64,000 nt of DNA from Pomphorhynchus laevis (lineage: Eukaryota; Acanthocephala; Palaeacanthocephala; Echinorhynchida; Pomphorhynchidae). Shown one piece after another: positions 13,701 to 28,700 of this stretch. Every line of letters starts with the position of its first letter. Positions within the stretch are counted from its first letter, which is position 1. Made by a program: the position numbers and the translations under genes. Where the stretch lies: positions 1 to 64,000 of the forward strand of contig WNNJ02002985.1 in NCBI GenBank assembly GCA_012934845.2, in the 5' to 3' direction. The notes beneath the pieces were generated by a model, which was given only the letters and a program-made list of their open reading frames with translations, ran no database searches and had not been told where the DNA came from.

Positions 13701-16700
13701 CAATTTGTAAAGTTTTTTTTTAACTTAAAAATTTATTTAGGGAATGGAACGTGCTCAATTTAATTCGCTTCTTAATCAAAGAGTATTCAGTGTCGGATTT
13801 GTATGTAACCATATGTTTTCGTTTATTGGCTAAATTTGCATAGTAGATTGATGGTATGCAAGAAACAAGAGCCCATGTAATAGAAGATCGTCTTATCCAA
13901 GAATTATCTTTTTACTCCAATGGATTTTCCTATAAGCAAGACTGTTTTGAATCAACCACACCAACTAGTGGAGGTATAAAAACTAGTTAAACACTTTTGC
14001 CTAATATTATATCGATTTTTAGTATTGAATAACGTTGAAGTATGCAAAACGTTAGGAAAGATCGCAGCATTACTTATTACTCGTGAAGGTTAGATATTTT
14101 TCTCTAAATTATATTAACTTGGAAATTTTAATATCACATGTATTTTTCTTTGTAATAGAATCATCAATGTCATTAATTTATCACCAAATTAACAAATTGA
14201 AAGTAAATTATATGTGAATTGGATATAATCACAGACATATCAAATATAAACAAACATATCGCAGACACCCCGGATGTTTACGATAAATGTTTTCTACTTT
14301 GTTTTGTCCAACAATATCATTTCGTTGACTTTCTTCTGATTTGTGAATTTAATAATGCTATTTTGTGATCTTCGATGATAACTCGTCCAAAGTTTTGACT
14401 AACCGTTTTTGTAACTTTTGTTTGAAAGTATTTTGTGTTGTGTGTATTCTCTTGTCTATTCATCTGTATCAGAAAATTTGAAGATTAAATTGATCAACTT
14501 TTTTACGAGAGTTAAAGACATATGCTTCATCAGAACGATCGATTTTCAGAACAAAGAGTTTAATTTTATCGGATTTATCTTGGATTGCTTTTGAGATTTA
14601 AATTCGAACGATCGATTATCTTCATCAGAACGATCGATTTTCAGAACAAAGAGTTTAATTTTATCGGATTTATCTTGGATTGCTTTTGAGATTTAATTGT
14701 GCACTTAAAATCATTACAGGAAATTATTAAAATGGCTTCGAGTATTTTTCATTTGTAATCTACTTTTTTATTTCGACAGGAAATTATTAATAATTTAATA
14801 ATTATTATCTTTTCGAGTATTTGTATTTTTTATTTGTAATCTGACTTTTTACTTTTTTATTTTATTTATACAAACAATTTTGACGACTACAAACTTTTAG
14901 AAATCATAAATTCTGATTTTCTGTTGCATTTAATCGCATGGGCACCAGCGGTCATATTTAGCGAAGAATCCATGCTGACAGCAGTTAACTGCTGGAATTG
15001 GATTTACTCCGCCAAAAAGGAATTCAGAATCAAAGTATTCTTGATATTTTAACTATTAGTTTATTTACTATTTGTTCTAGTTGATGTCAGAAATTAGTTC
15101 TGCTTGGGAATTTACAGCTAGACAGAGAAAAGGTTTATATGAGCGTAAAGCTGATCGCTGTGACCCTTTCGCTCCAGATCATAACGCAGAAAAGTCGTCA
15201 CATAGATATAATTTCAACCCACACAAAATATGGCTACAGGTAAATGTAAAATTCGTTGTTTTACTTTAAGCGCCTAGTCTTTTTAACTGGATATCAGTCC
15301 TTTATTTTTCAATCAATTCTTTATCCAATCAAATTTCCATAAATTTTATTAAATGTTTAAGATAATTGTTTATTAAGATAAATAATTATAAATTATCTTA
15401 AGCACATTTTATGAAATTAGAAAATAGATAATAATTAGAATAGCAATAAAAAAGATAAAAAATTATAATAGATAAAAAATAGCTTACATCCATAAAAGAT
15501 GTGCACAACATAAAATAGTTATTTTTCATTGATTTGTCTGCCTTACAATCGTTGACATATTTGTTGACAATTTGTGGACAGCTTACAATTTGGTATTTTA
15601 GAAAATTACATTCAAAGCGTTTTTTAAACAGTTTTTCAACAGTTTTTGATTTTGAGAAATTAAAATTAGTCAACTTTAATATATTTTATCAAACTCATTT
15701 TCAGTTTGTTGAATGAAATACCATAGAATATTAAATCAATTGCTTTTACATGAGTCTTTAATGAAAGTTTATGGTTAGTTTTTAGAAGAACATCTAACGG
15801 TTTCTCTTTATAATGACGTTCAGATTGTAAACATATTTTGTTCCCTATTCTACAACTGTCTCAGCTACAATGAACATTCGATAAAGATGAACAATCATGT
15901 ATCTGCCGTTGGAATCTACTTTCGGTAATTCAATTTGTAAATTTTGCTTTTTTTTAATTAAAAAACGAATAGAAAACTTTTTATCCGTCCTTTTTTGAAT
16001 AATAAAAATTAAATATTTTTATTGAATTAAAATAATTTATTTACAATATAATTGAAATTATATTTTAAAAGATATTTGAAAATAATAAAAAATTTAAATT
16101 TAAATTATAATTATATTTTATATAAAAATAAAATTTTAAATTTTTTATATTTAAAAATTTAAATTAAATAGAAATTAATTGAAAAATTTAAAAATTATTT
16201 TTGATTTTTATTTCTTTCGTAAGTAAAATATACTCGTGATATAAAAAAAAATTTAAGTAAAAAAATTTTCAATAAAAACCAACTTTATCAAGTTGTTTTT
16301 TGCATACATATACTTTACCATTCTTTTTTATTCTTAAAAAAATGATATAAAGAATGCGTATATTTTTTCGTAATCTGTCAAGCATTACAAAATGAATTTA
16401 TTATTTTTTATTTTATAAATAATATATTTTTTAAATCATGTGATCTATAAAAAATAAACTATAAACAAAATAAAGTTAATTTTTTGTAATTTCAATGCTG
16501 ATGTCAACGTAATTATCGTCAAAAGCAATAAATTTATTTTTAATAAAATAATAATTAATTCTTATGTACACTAAACGATTTATTTTCTTACGTGGCAAAT
16601 GCGTGCCGGCGCACGCTTACATCACCACAACAACAAAATCCAAATCATGTTTCGACGTACGGATGCGACATTTGGATGCAATAAAGGAGGGAGCGCGGCA

Positions 16701-19700
16701 GACGTTGAGTGGGAGCTGATTCCAGGCCAGTGGAGCAGCGACGAGGAAGGATCGGAGACCGTAGTTGTCATTACTACACTAGTCATTACTTTTTAAAATA
16801 TCTAATATTTTCTAAAGATGACGACAACTGTACCAGAATAAATTTCGTATTTTATATAAAATAAAATATTCTTATCGATTAAAATAAAAATTATTAATAA
16901 ATATTAAATTATATTGAATCATCCTCAGAACAAAATTATAATTTTGCCCTTCGAAAATTTGACTATATATAAAAATAATAATTTTACTCTCCACTAATAA
17001 GTGAACTAATGAGTGAACAATCAATTTGTAATGTAATGCGTTAGCATTCATCAAGATTTACGTGACATGTGGGCTCTGCAACGTGCTGTACTTACGATTT
17101 ATACAATTGAACCTTTGATCAAGCTAAAGGTTTTGCGGGCATTTGCTGTTTCTCTATCAGGTCATTGTTGTTCATTTTTAAACTTGCCAATTGAATCAAG
17201 GAATTGTAAACCGATGAAACAGCAAATCAATGCAACAATTCATGCCCGTGCAATGAAAGAGTTTAATTTTAACTATAAAAAAACCAATTATCATAGCACG
17301 TGCTTCACAATTCACATGTTACAACGCAAATGTACACTTCAACTAATTTTTGTAAATTTTATATGCAAAAATCTTTAAAAAGTAGTCGAATCGTTAAGGA
17401 ATTGAAATAGCACATTTTATAAAATATTCAGGAACGATCAGGTAAAATTGACCTGATCGTTCCTAAAGAACCCGATGAGAATCAATTATTATATATTGTA
17501 AACTTAAAGAAGCAATAATGCCGCAGCAAAAGTCAATGTTAATATCACAAATGGAAAATAATTAATTTATTAAGGATTAAATAAAGTTTAATCATTTAAA
17601 TACTTCATTTATGCCCAAATGTATCAATGAATTTGCGAAATTAATAATATACGTTAACGTTAAAGTTTATAATAAATTATAATATACTTGAATAATTCAG
17701 TAACTATTATTACTATTTAAGTAATAATTCAGTTAATATAAATTAATTAAAAATTGAATTAAAAATTAATTTGGCAAATTTATTTAGTTGATTATTCATT
17801 TGATATATTAAATTACCGTAATGGTTGATAGATCAACTATATTGAACATTTGTATTAATATTAAGTATTCGCACGGTTTTGATGCGAATAAATAAAATGT
17901 ACATATAAAATGTATCATCCTGAGAATTATAGCTAACTGATATCATCCTCAGAACAAAATTATGAAAAATGTACAATGAAATCAAAATATATAGTATATT
18001 ATATAAATATATTGTATTAAAATATAAATATACGTTTATATTTAATTAGTGGAGAGAGTGAAATTATTATTTTTATTAAAAGTCAAATTTTCGATAGCTA
18101 ACTTATATCATCCTAAGGGCAAAATTATGTAAAATTACATTATGTAAATATCACATGTGGAAAATTTAAATTGTTTAATTAACGCATGGCTCCAAAATTA
18201 CTTTATTCAAAGAACCCGATGAGAACCAATTATTATATATTGTAAACTTAAAGAATCAATAATGCCACATTTAAAGGAAATTTTAATGTTAATGTTAATA
18301 TCACAAATGGAAAATAATTAATTTATTAAGAATTAAATAAAGTTTAATCATTTAAATACTTAATCATTCATGTTTAATTATTCAATTTAATCATTCATTT
18401 TTAAAAATTATATAATTTATAATTATATAAGTGCAATCATCATCAGGATAAAAAAATTTGTCTTGAGGATGATAGCAGTTAGCTATCGAAAATGTTACTT
18501 TTCATAAAAATAATTTCACTTTCTCCACTAATTTATTTAATTCTTTATTAAGAATTAAATAAATCTTAATCATTTAAATACTTACTTAGTTAGTTAATAC
18601 TTACTTAACTAACTTACTTATTTGTTTTGTTAATTAATTTTTATGATATCAAAATCAGATATTTTTTCAATAAACAGAATCTACGAATAAAATCAAAATA
18701 TTAAATATTTTAATTTAACCTTTTACGGCTACTAAAATTTCTTTTGGGTTTTACTTATTATTTTCCTTCTTTTTTCTTGAAAGAAGTCTAAATTGATTGT
18801 TTTTTTTTCAATTGAATTTCATTTCTTGTTTAGGATTTTAATTATGGCTTTTCGAATTGCCCGCAGTCAGCCGATGTGTGTTCTTTGCAACGCTGATATA
18901 TTAATCGAAAGAGTTGTTCATTGTGCGTTCGAATATTTTTCGTAAATGAAATACTTTCACGATCTCGATATAGTTTTATCTTTTTTTTAAAAAGTGGTCA
19001 TAGTGAGCATCCTAATCAACCACTGCAAACACTTAAGGATGATATTGAAGTGCTTGGACATTTTTTTCAGTATCTTTCTGTCGAAAAGCAACATATAATG
19101 TCTAAACTAGGTGTGTAGAATTTTTTTACTTTTTTATTTTCGTTATCGAATGATGATAATACAATATCATAAACTGCGTAAAATGATGAAATATTTGCTC
19201 TCACCAAACCAACACATTCTACAGTTTTAGTAAAATATCGACTTATAAATTCTACTCAAATATCAGAGTTTTATATGTCAAATAAATATGTTCTATTGTA
19301 AAACAATAGAACATATGTTCTGTTGATATGTTCTCTTATATGTTCTGTGTAATTGGTATATGTTCTAATTGTAATTGCTGTGTAAACTAAAACGAACATT
19401 ATTTGTTTAAATTCGATTTAGATTTCAATAAAATTTAAATGAATCGGTATAATCTTTGAATCCAGATAATAATTGATTTGGAAAAATAATAAATTCAGCG
19501 ACAACGATGACGGTATTTAATAAATTTCAGATTCATACTATTATAATTAATTAATAATATTATTATAAATTATTAATAATAAAATTAATATTATTAATAT
19601 TAATAATGGACTCATTAAAACTAATGGACTCATTATTAATACAGAAAAATCCAAAATTATTAAATTCAGAAAAGGTGGACCTTGTCGTCGTGATGACGTG

Positions 19701-22700
19701 CTGTATATCAAGGACAATATTTTAGAGTTCGTGCCAACATATAAGTATCTTGAATTTTTGCTTAGCTCGCGATGGTCATTCAAAGCGCATCTATTGAAAC
19801 AATCTGCAAAAGTATTGAAATCTACGAATGCTGCTTCTAAACTTGGATTACTTTCGTTTGAGGGTGCGGTTAGTTACTTTAACATAATGCTGCTACCTAT
19901 TTTGAGTTATGGAATTAAATGTTTCTGGACCGATTTGTTACCAACGGATTTTCAGATAATTGACAAATGTTTCTGGCGATTCCTAAAGCGAGTGGTAGGG
20001 GTCTCGCCCAAAGCTTCCTCTACGGCTGTGGCCGTCCTTAGTAGATCAACACCCTTGTCAGTAAAAATATTAAATGATTTACATCTTGACTCGACAGATG
20101 CTCATTTAGAAAACCGATATCTTTTTGATTCCAAAGTCAGTAGATTAGATCCTGATATATTATCAGGATCTATCATGATAATATTATCAGGAACCTGATA
20201 ATATAACAGGGGAACCTGATATATTAACAGGTTCCCCTGTTTACACACAATCAACTTGGAGGAACCCAAACTATCACAAACGTCCGCTTATCTGGCGTCT
20301 ATCATTAGATGGCTATCATTCAAAATTTTGCATTATTTAGCTTCCTTTCCACTCTCGCACTTCCAGCTGTTATTGTCGATTTTGCTCATTATCTTGCTCT
20401 TCTCTGCTACATGTTTTTAAGTGTCCATACTTATCCTCTTTGCCATTAAAACTTATTGACAAGGGTCAGTTGTACTTGTGATTAGCTTATGCATTTCATT
20501 GTACTAACATTACAGTTTTTATACGCAATGCTGGCTACCTCACTTTATTTATTTTGTTTGATTATTTTGATTACTATGCTACTGTTTCTGTTTAAGGGCT
20601 TTTGTGTTACCCGAAGCCGACAGGCGTTAAATGGAAAATAAAAACGCTGCATTAATATTAATAATATATTATTATTAATATTATAATAATATTAATGATA
20701 TTATTATATCGGGATTTGATTGGTTCCATATGTCCATGTGGTGACTTAATGACCTTGAGCCATGGACTATCTTGTCGCAAAGGTGGTCTGCCATCAATAA
20801 GGCACGATGCGGTTCGCGACATAATTGTAAAGGAGTTAACGTCAGTTAGTCGTGACGTTGAGACTGAACCTAGACTGCAACCTGTCCCAGATACTTTGAA
20901 TTTTGAAAACAACGCGACCAGTCGTGACCTGGGTGCTCGACTGGACATATCATGTCGAGGATTGGGAAATGAGAGATTCGAGCGGACGTTTTTTGACGTC
21001 AATCTATTTAGCATTTTTGCTCAATCGACCGTTTCCAAATCTGTTGACTCCGCATTCGAATATAACTCGTCCAGAAAGAATTCAAAATATTGGGAAAGAA
21101 TCGAGACTGTTGAAAAGGGCAAATTTATTCCACTCATTTTTTCATCATCCGGTGGCATGGGAAAGGAGGCGAATGGGTTATTCCAGAAAATTGCTGCAGT
21201 TAAGGCTCGCCGAGGAAATGAATCGTACGCGCACATCGTGTCACGCATTAAGCGCCGTGTCGCCTTTGGGATCTCCCGTTCAGCCAGCGCGTGTCTTCGA
21301 AGCGCAAGAACAAAACCAGGATCCGTTAACAAAACCCGAAACAACGTTGTAGCCATCAGTGAGGCTGACGAGAGCAGCTAATTATCGATCTAACTTTATT
21401 TGTTTTAGTTTTATAAATAAATTTTTCTCTTCTAAAAAAATAATATCAATGATATTAATGCCTGTTGCAAAGGCATTAATAGAGACTTAAACATTAACTG
21501 AGACTTTAACTTCATTGGTTACAATGAAGAAACCCAAGATACGTCACTACATTCGAACTGTTTTCCTCGTATCCATAAAGGATCAATAGCTTGGAACCTA
21601 TATGTATGTATTACATACACTTTTAACGCAGTCGTCTGATGATTGATATTTAATAGTGGACTTATAGAATTTGGGGATATGTTATAGCCATTGTAACATA
21701 ATATATATCAATTAAATTTTAATAATAATTTTTATGATCCGAAAGTGAACTTGAGTTGTTTTGATTTTTACAATTTTATCCCTTCATCGATTTTTACATT
21801 TTTTCTGTAAATTAAAATTGAAAAATTAAAATTAAATTAAAATTAATTAAATTTTAATTAATTAAATTAAATTTTAATTTTAATTAATTAAAATTGAAAT
21901 TAATTAAATTTTAATTAAATTAAATTAAAATTTATTAAATTTTAATTTAATTAATTAAATTAAATTTTAATTTTAATTAATTAAAATTAAATTAAAATTA
22001 ATTTAATTTTAAATTAAAATTATAAAATTTCTGAGTAATAATAAACTCCTCTTTTTATAGCGCTAATCACAGTTGAAACCTTTATCCCTTACATTTTTCT
22101 GTAAATTTCTATAATTTTTTCTATAATTTTTCTATAAATTTCTGACTACACTCCTCTTTTTATAGCACTTATCACAGATGAAACCTTTACTCGCTCACCT
22201 AGTGAACTGCTGAATTTGAAGAAATATAAGACGTATTTCCACAATCCGAATAACTCAGTGAACATTCGAAACACGACTCTTAGAAATCTTCCTAAAACAG
22301 AATCTTCGCGAGATATTAAGTCGATTGCAGCTCGCTTATCAATATCAAGTGATGCAGTGTCCTTAATATCAAATACGTCCGCTTCAAAATATCGCGGTAA
22401 TTAAATTGAACAAAATTTATGAAAATGAAACTATACGCAAATGAAGCACTTTACTTTTTGAATCTATTAAGCTTTGCTGACACCTACCAACCTGGTAAAT
22501 AATAATTCGGGTGAAAAGCGAAAAGATCTTCTACTTCTTTTAATTGTTGGTTTCATTGGCTAACATTCATTTATCACTTTATCACTTATTTATTTAGGCC
22601 GCTGAGATGAAACGTCTTAAAGTTCATTTGAATTTAATGGCGCGGGTGAATGTCGCTTTACAGTTTCGAGTTTATGCGATAGCAGAATCGTGGTATTCCG

Positions 22701-25700
22701 AGCAGATAAATTCCGCGACTTTAGCCCAAATAGAAGAAATGACTGAAATCGCTTGGTTAGAAAGTGTGGATATTGCCAGCAATCTGTGCTCAAGACTTGG
22801 AAAAGAAGCGGTTGACAGAAAACTTAGTGAACTCATTTCAAAAAATCCAATGAAGGCAATGAATTGTGCTTCCGCGCTTCGTATTCTTAACTCGTATTAT
22901 CAGTACGCTTCCAGAATGCATAACGTATGTATTTTTGTTTTATTTTTATCAGTAAATCATCAAAAAGTGTTGATTGTTTATTCATACATGAATTATACGC
23001 AAATAATAAACTTCTAACTCAGATAGAAGGTGTTCATTTTTTTTCAAAAAAAATAATTACAACATCCTTCGCTCAGTAAATTTAGTATTCCCACTGAATT
23101 AAACGTATGTAACTAGAGAAAATACGGAAATCAAAACAATTTAAAATGTTTACAGCTTGTAATTTGGATCCTCTCTTTGCTTTAATGCTTGTATACTAAT
23201 TTATGATTTACAAAACTTTATTGAAAACAGAATAATTGATATTTATTGATAAAATGAGTAATATACGAAATATCAAAAACCAAAATGTTATTAGCAAGCC
23301 TTTTACTAATAGTATAATACCTACCTATAGCTAATCATTTTAGGTAAACTTTGTTTGTAAATCAACCATTTAATTCGCTTTTTTCGTTCACATTTTTAAT
23401 TATTTTTAATTATTTTTATTACTTATGTAAATATTTACGTGTTTTAGTTTAATGAAATTGCTAGAACGTCATTTACATTTCTTTCGAAGGAATAGGTTAT
23501 TTTCTTTTTCAACTTTTTGTTCTTTAATCTTCAAGCAAAGATTTTTCTTTGTTGAATCAATTCCATCTGAACAGGAAATCAATTTTCTGTGACAACCGAA
23601 TCAATTCCATTCAGCATGTGATAAATTTGTAATATGAAATTTGTAAATTTAATATAAAATGTGGCCATTATTAATTATTTAAAATTTCCATTAAGATTTT
23701 TATTCAAATACGTTTGCTGATAATTGTTACCGTATATAAGCATTTAGGATCCAACTATTCTAATATGGAAGAACAGCAATCCCGTTGATGCACTTTCGTA
23801 TTTATTTAGTAATACGAACGTTTACAAGTCACCAATGAACGTGCAATTTGCCTGTCAATGCTTGCTTAAGGAGAATATGGTGAGCATATATTTTTTTCTT
23901 GAAAAAAATACTAAAACTTGAAGAAAACTTAAAACTGTAATTTAGTGTAAAAATATTAATATGAGATGTTTTTAGAACACGTTAATGATGTACATACCAC
24001 AAATTGTTCAATCTTTACGACGAAATGAGGTATTTTGACTTCATTGCCAAATTCCAAATTACGTTATCAATCTAGCTTGGATATCCTGTATACTTAATAC
24101 TCTCTCTTTCGAAACGATCTGATATGTTAGCACATCAATTTATCTGGAACATTAGGGCGAATATATGGCTGGGAAATCATTCAGGATTAGGTTAGTACTA
24201 ATTTTTATGCATATAATTTAATGACGCACTAAATGAACACATTTTGCTGAATAAAAACGAAATATATGAGAAACTTTTAGTGGACATTACAGTTCATCAG
24301 AAAAGTCAGAATACTGACAGTTTCTAATTATAATTTTTAATATATAATTCTAATTGCGTTTCTTTGTGAATTCATTTAAATGATGAATTGATTCAAAGAT
24401 AGATTTATGTCCTCCTTTCTCGCCTTCATTATGATTACAACTTTTATTCCTCCTCCGCAGCATGGTTTGTTTCATATCTATCCGACCTTTCCTTTCGCGT
24501 TTGTTCTAATTCATTATCATCTCCTTCCATCGCTATTTTTTGCGGAGTCCCACAATGTTCAGTCCTAAGTCCCCTGTTTTTATCTCTTCTGCTTGGCGAT
24601 TTCTCTCCGTTTACCAAACTTTACTCTTTTAACGTCATGCAATACGCCGATAACATCCTCATCTATGCTCATGAACCCACAAATCGCATACACGATATCG
24701 GCATTTCTGCCTCCAACTGTCTTTCTTCTATCTACAAACGTGTCTTCAATCTCCATCTCGTTCTAAACCCCGACAAGTCCAAAATAATGTGGATCCTCCA
24801 CCGTAAACCAAACATATCTCCTCCCACTGTATCTTTTGCCTCATCGATCATCCCCATAGTACACAATCTCACTTTCTTAGGCTTCTATTTCGATGATCAC
24901 CTTTCCCTTAAACCCTTTGTCCGCAACAAGGTTCGCTCGTCTAGCTTAATTCTCCGTGACATCCGCCGTATCCGCCTCCTACAACGAATAATCATATTCA
25001 TTGCTTCTTTCATCGCTTCTTTTCTCTAAAATCGATTACTGCCTTAGCCTTTTCGCCAATTCTCCAAAATCCATCATCCTACACCTACAACGAATAATCA
25101 ACTCCGCTGTCCGAGTGCTCTTTCGTCTCCGTCGCTTCGACCACACATCCACATATTTTGCCCAACTCTCCTGGCCCACCATCCACATCCGCATCAAACT
25201 CCGCCTTCTCGTTACTTTTCGTCTCATCGCTGTCGGCTCCCCATCGTTCATCAACTTCCTTTCATAGACGATACTCGCCCCACTTCGCTACCGCTGCCTT
25301 CCCGTCATACCCTCCTACTCCACCTTTCCAATTACTCCAACAACTACGGTTTCCGATCCTTCCTCGTCGCCGCCTCACTCGCATGGAATCAACTCCCTCT
25401 TGACGTCCGCCGCGCCCACTTCTTTATCACATTCAAACACCTCCTCCGTTCACACCTTCCCGACACCTGATTCACAGTCTTGTTTTGTTGTGGTCATGTA
25501 AGCGTGCGCTGGCACGCATTTGCAACGTTAAATAAATATTTTTTATGTGTATATATGGGTTTCGTATTTCACGATTTTGTATTGTCGAGGATGAAGAAAA
25601 CTCAATTCTTGGTCAACCTCGTCTAGGTGAGCTTCAATTCCTACGCCATAATAAAGTTCCGATAATTCTTTGGCAAATAAGCTACAATGTCGAAAGTTCC

Positions 25701-28700
25701 ATCAGTACCACCAGTTTTCCTAGCAGCCGCAGTTATAGCGTATTTATTGATACGTGTGAACAGAATAGGATTGTACAGTCCTGTACACTTAGAGCTTATA
25801 AATCTTTATGGTTTTTGGATATATCTTTAGATAAAGTAGGAGGAAACTTATGTATTCTTTTTAACATTTTTGCACACTTATTCCATGTACTTAATAGTTT
25901 CATTTCAAATAACCGTTTAAGTTTTTATTCTCTTGGATTTAAAGCGAAGCTGATTTTCGAAGTAGATATTTCTTATGGCTGCATTTAGCTATGATTTGCA
26001 TAACTATCGATGCGTATTTTCAAAATACGTGAAATTGTAGTGTAATGTATAAAAATGAATTCCTCGAATTATTAACATTTTATTACTCTCTTTCAAAAAA
26101 GGTATTTTCCGTTAAATTTAGGAAACGTTACTAATTTGTCTAATATTAACAAACAAAATCAAGCAAATTAAATACGTTTGATGCCACTTTTAATGTACAA
26201 TTATAAATTGCTTGGTGCTTTGTGTTATTTTTGATTTTAATAAAAAATAATAACATTTAATATTATTTTGATATTTCAATATTATAATATTATTTTAATA
26301 TTTAATATTATATTATTATAATATTATTTTGTTAACATTTAATATGCCATTATTAGATTTGTGTTATTTAGAAAGTTAAAATTATCTTTTTTTTGTATTT
26401 AGATCCCATAAGTTCACTTTTGGAACTAATGATTGCTCGGATAAAAGACAATTTTTCTGAACGCTCACGTCAATTTTACGAAAAGGAGAATTCTTTTGTA
26501 GAAGATATTGTAGATGTTTCTCATAAAATAAAGTAATGTTTTTATTTACAAACGCTAATTTCTAATCTATTTCTGGTTCAGGAAATTCGGCAAAGGTGTT
26601 AATCGTCAATTAGCTTGCACACAGGAGTTTGAACGTATTCAGTACAGAGAAAATTGTTACTTGCCAACTAATCCAGAAAATGTCGTAGTGTCAGTTAATT
26701 ATAATTCAGCTACCCCAATGCAAAGCGCTGCTAAAGCACCTTATCGGGCTTCATTTAATGTATCAAGTGTAGGCATGGAGCAAATAGAAAGATCGGCTAA
26801 GGCTGGACAACATATAAAATTCGATCATTCTAATTTAACTCAACAAATGGCAATATTTAAAGTAGGCGATGATGTTAGACAAGTAAGTGGTTGTATACGT
26901 GTTAAATAATGCAATAATAATTGTATTAATAAATTATTAATAATTGTATTAATAACTAATTAATAACAACTGATTGACAATTAATGATTAAAAAAGTTTT
27001 AACTTTTATGAAAATTATCATTTATTTTAATATCATTCATCTGATAAATAATCATTTGATAATTGCAATGTGGTTTTGAATTCGACTTACACTTTCATAC
27101 CAATACTTGCACTACAATACAAATCATTTGTCATGACGCGATCCGAGACGTGATCTTTTTAAAATTTCGCAGATGATTCAACATTGTCGTCATTGAGACT
27201 CGAATATTAACAATTTGTGACCCGATGATATTCAGAAACAAATACATTCTCTGATGAATCAGCTAGGCTTATGTTGCCTTCAATTGCCTTCACGGTACAT
27301 TGTCAGTGAGATCCTTTATGGATATTTGTGTGTTCAATCTTCGTTTTTCCGTCAGATGCCACTAGACCTATCTCTTTACACGAATTTCACACAAAAGATA
27401 GCAGTCAAAGTATTGCATTGTTTAAATTGCACTTATTTTCTCACCAATAGGAAAACATAGTACACAGTCCGCTAAAGTTACCGTCAAATTGCGTGCCGGG
27501 AGTTCGTCAAATTACATATCGGTACAATATTTGAAAGGTACGAGCATAAATATCGATGATAACTGACTTGCAAGACGAAAAGCTTAAAAAAGACAAATTA
27601 CATGTAATAATAATGACTTAAATAATAATTAATAATACATAATTATTTATTTAAATTTTTCTTATTAATAAGATGTTTCATAAATAAGATAATTTCATTC
27701 ATCTTTATTGTATTAGGATATTCTTGCCCTACAACTGATCCGCATTTTCAAGTTTATCTTTAACATTGAGAATTTGGATTTATTTTTGTATCCATATAAT
27801 GTCGTCGCCACGCACAACGAGGTAGAACTTGATGTTTTAGTTATTTTTTAATTTAACTGTTAAAAATTTGACTTTCTAGCGCGGTGTAATTGAATGTGTT
27901 CGGAATGCGATGTCACGTGATGAAATCGGTCGTAAGGTAGATGGTGACATGTTTCATTATTTCTGCACAACTTATGGAGACAGAGATACCGCCGCATTTC
28001 AACGAGCAAGACAAAATTTTGTAAAAAGCATGGCAGGCTACAGCATAGCATTATTCTTACTGCAAGTTAAAGACCGGCACAATGGAAATATTATGGTCGA
28101 CAAAGATGGACATATAATTCATATCGGTATAAATGAACCGTTGACATTTATTGAATTGTTTTTGATTACATTTACAGACTTTGGATTTCTATTTGAGACG
28201 TCGCCGGGTGGCAACCTTGGTTTTGAACCTGACATTAAAATAACGGATGAAATGGTATTAATAATGGGAGGTTCAGTAGAAGCATCCAGTTTTGACTGGT
28301 TTAAAGAGCTGTGTGTCAAGGGATATCTATCTCTAAGGTTTGTCTTTTAAAATTTCAATGCCGTGCTAGTTCAATGGTCTTTAAACGTTAATATACTAAT
28401 TTATTATTTGTAATAATAAATAATAAATTTATTAATAATAAATTTATTAGATCGCAAGATTAGATTATGTTATCATCGCAACATTTAAGAAAAATATTTT
28501 CGCAATAGTTTTAAAACAAGCATTAATAATTGTAAATAGATTATTATAAATCACAATTAATTTATCATATATATTTTTTATTTTTATATAATTTTGCTGA
28601 TAATAAGATTTTCGAGGTATATAAGACACGTTGTTGAAAAATATTGTTATATTTCGGCGTTTGTTCACAAAATGTATGCAAAATACTTATTTGCATTTTT

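Noticed and set aside
14159-14202. Apparent PI4KA exon encoding [13 protein letters not shown] with AG and GTAAAT borders
   Set aside because: Including it breaks phase with 14901 and adds residues absent from the alignment; joining 14088 to 14901 directly gives perfect phase and length.
17067-17378. 103-codon frame beginning [17 protein letters not shown]
   Set aside because: No recognised similarity, does not fit PI4KA phase or alignment, and lies between repeats in an intron; treated as chance.
20903-21352. Alternative frames over the CxCG/RHD domain
   Set aside because: The frame 20695-21381 carries the recognisable motifs; the others are overlaps of it.
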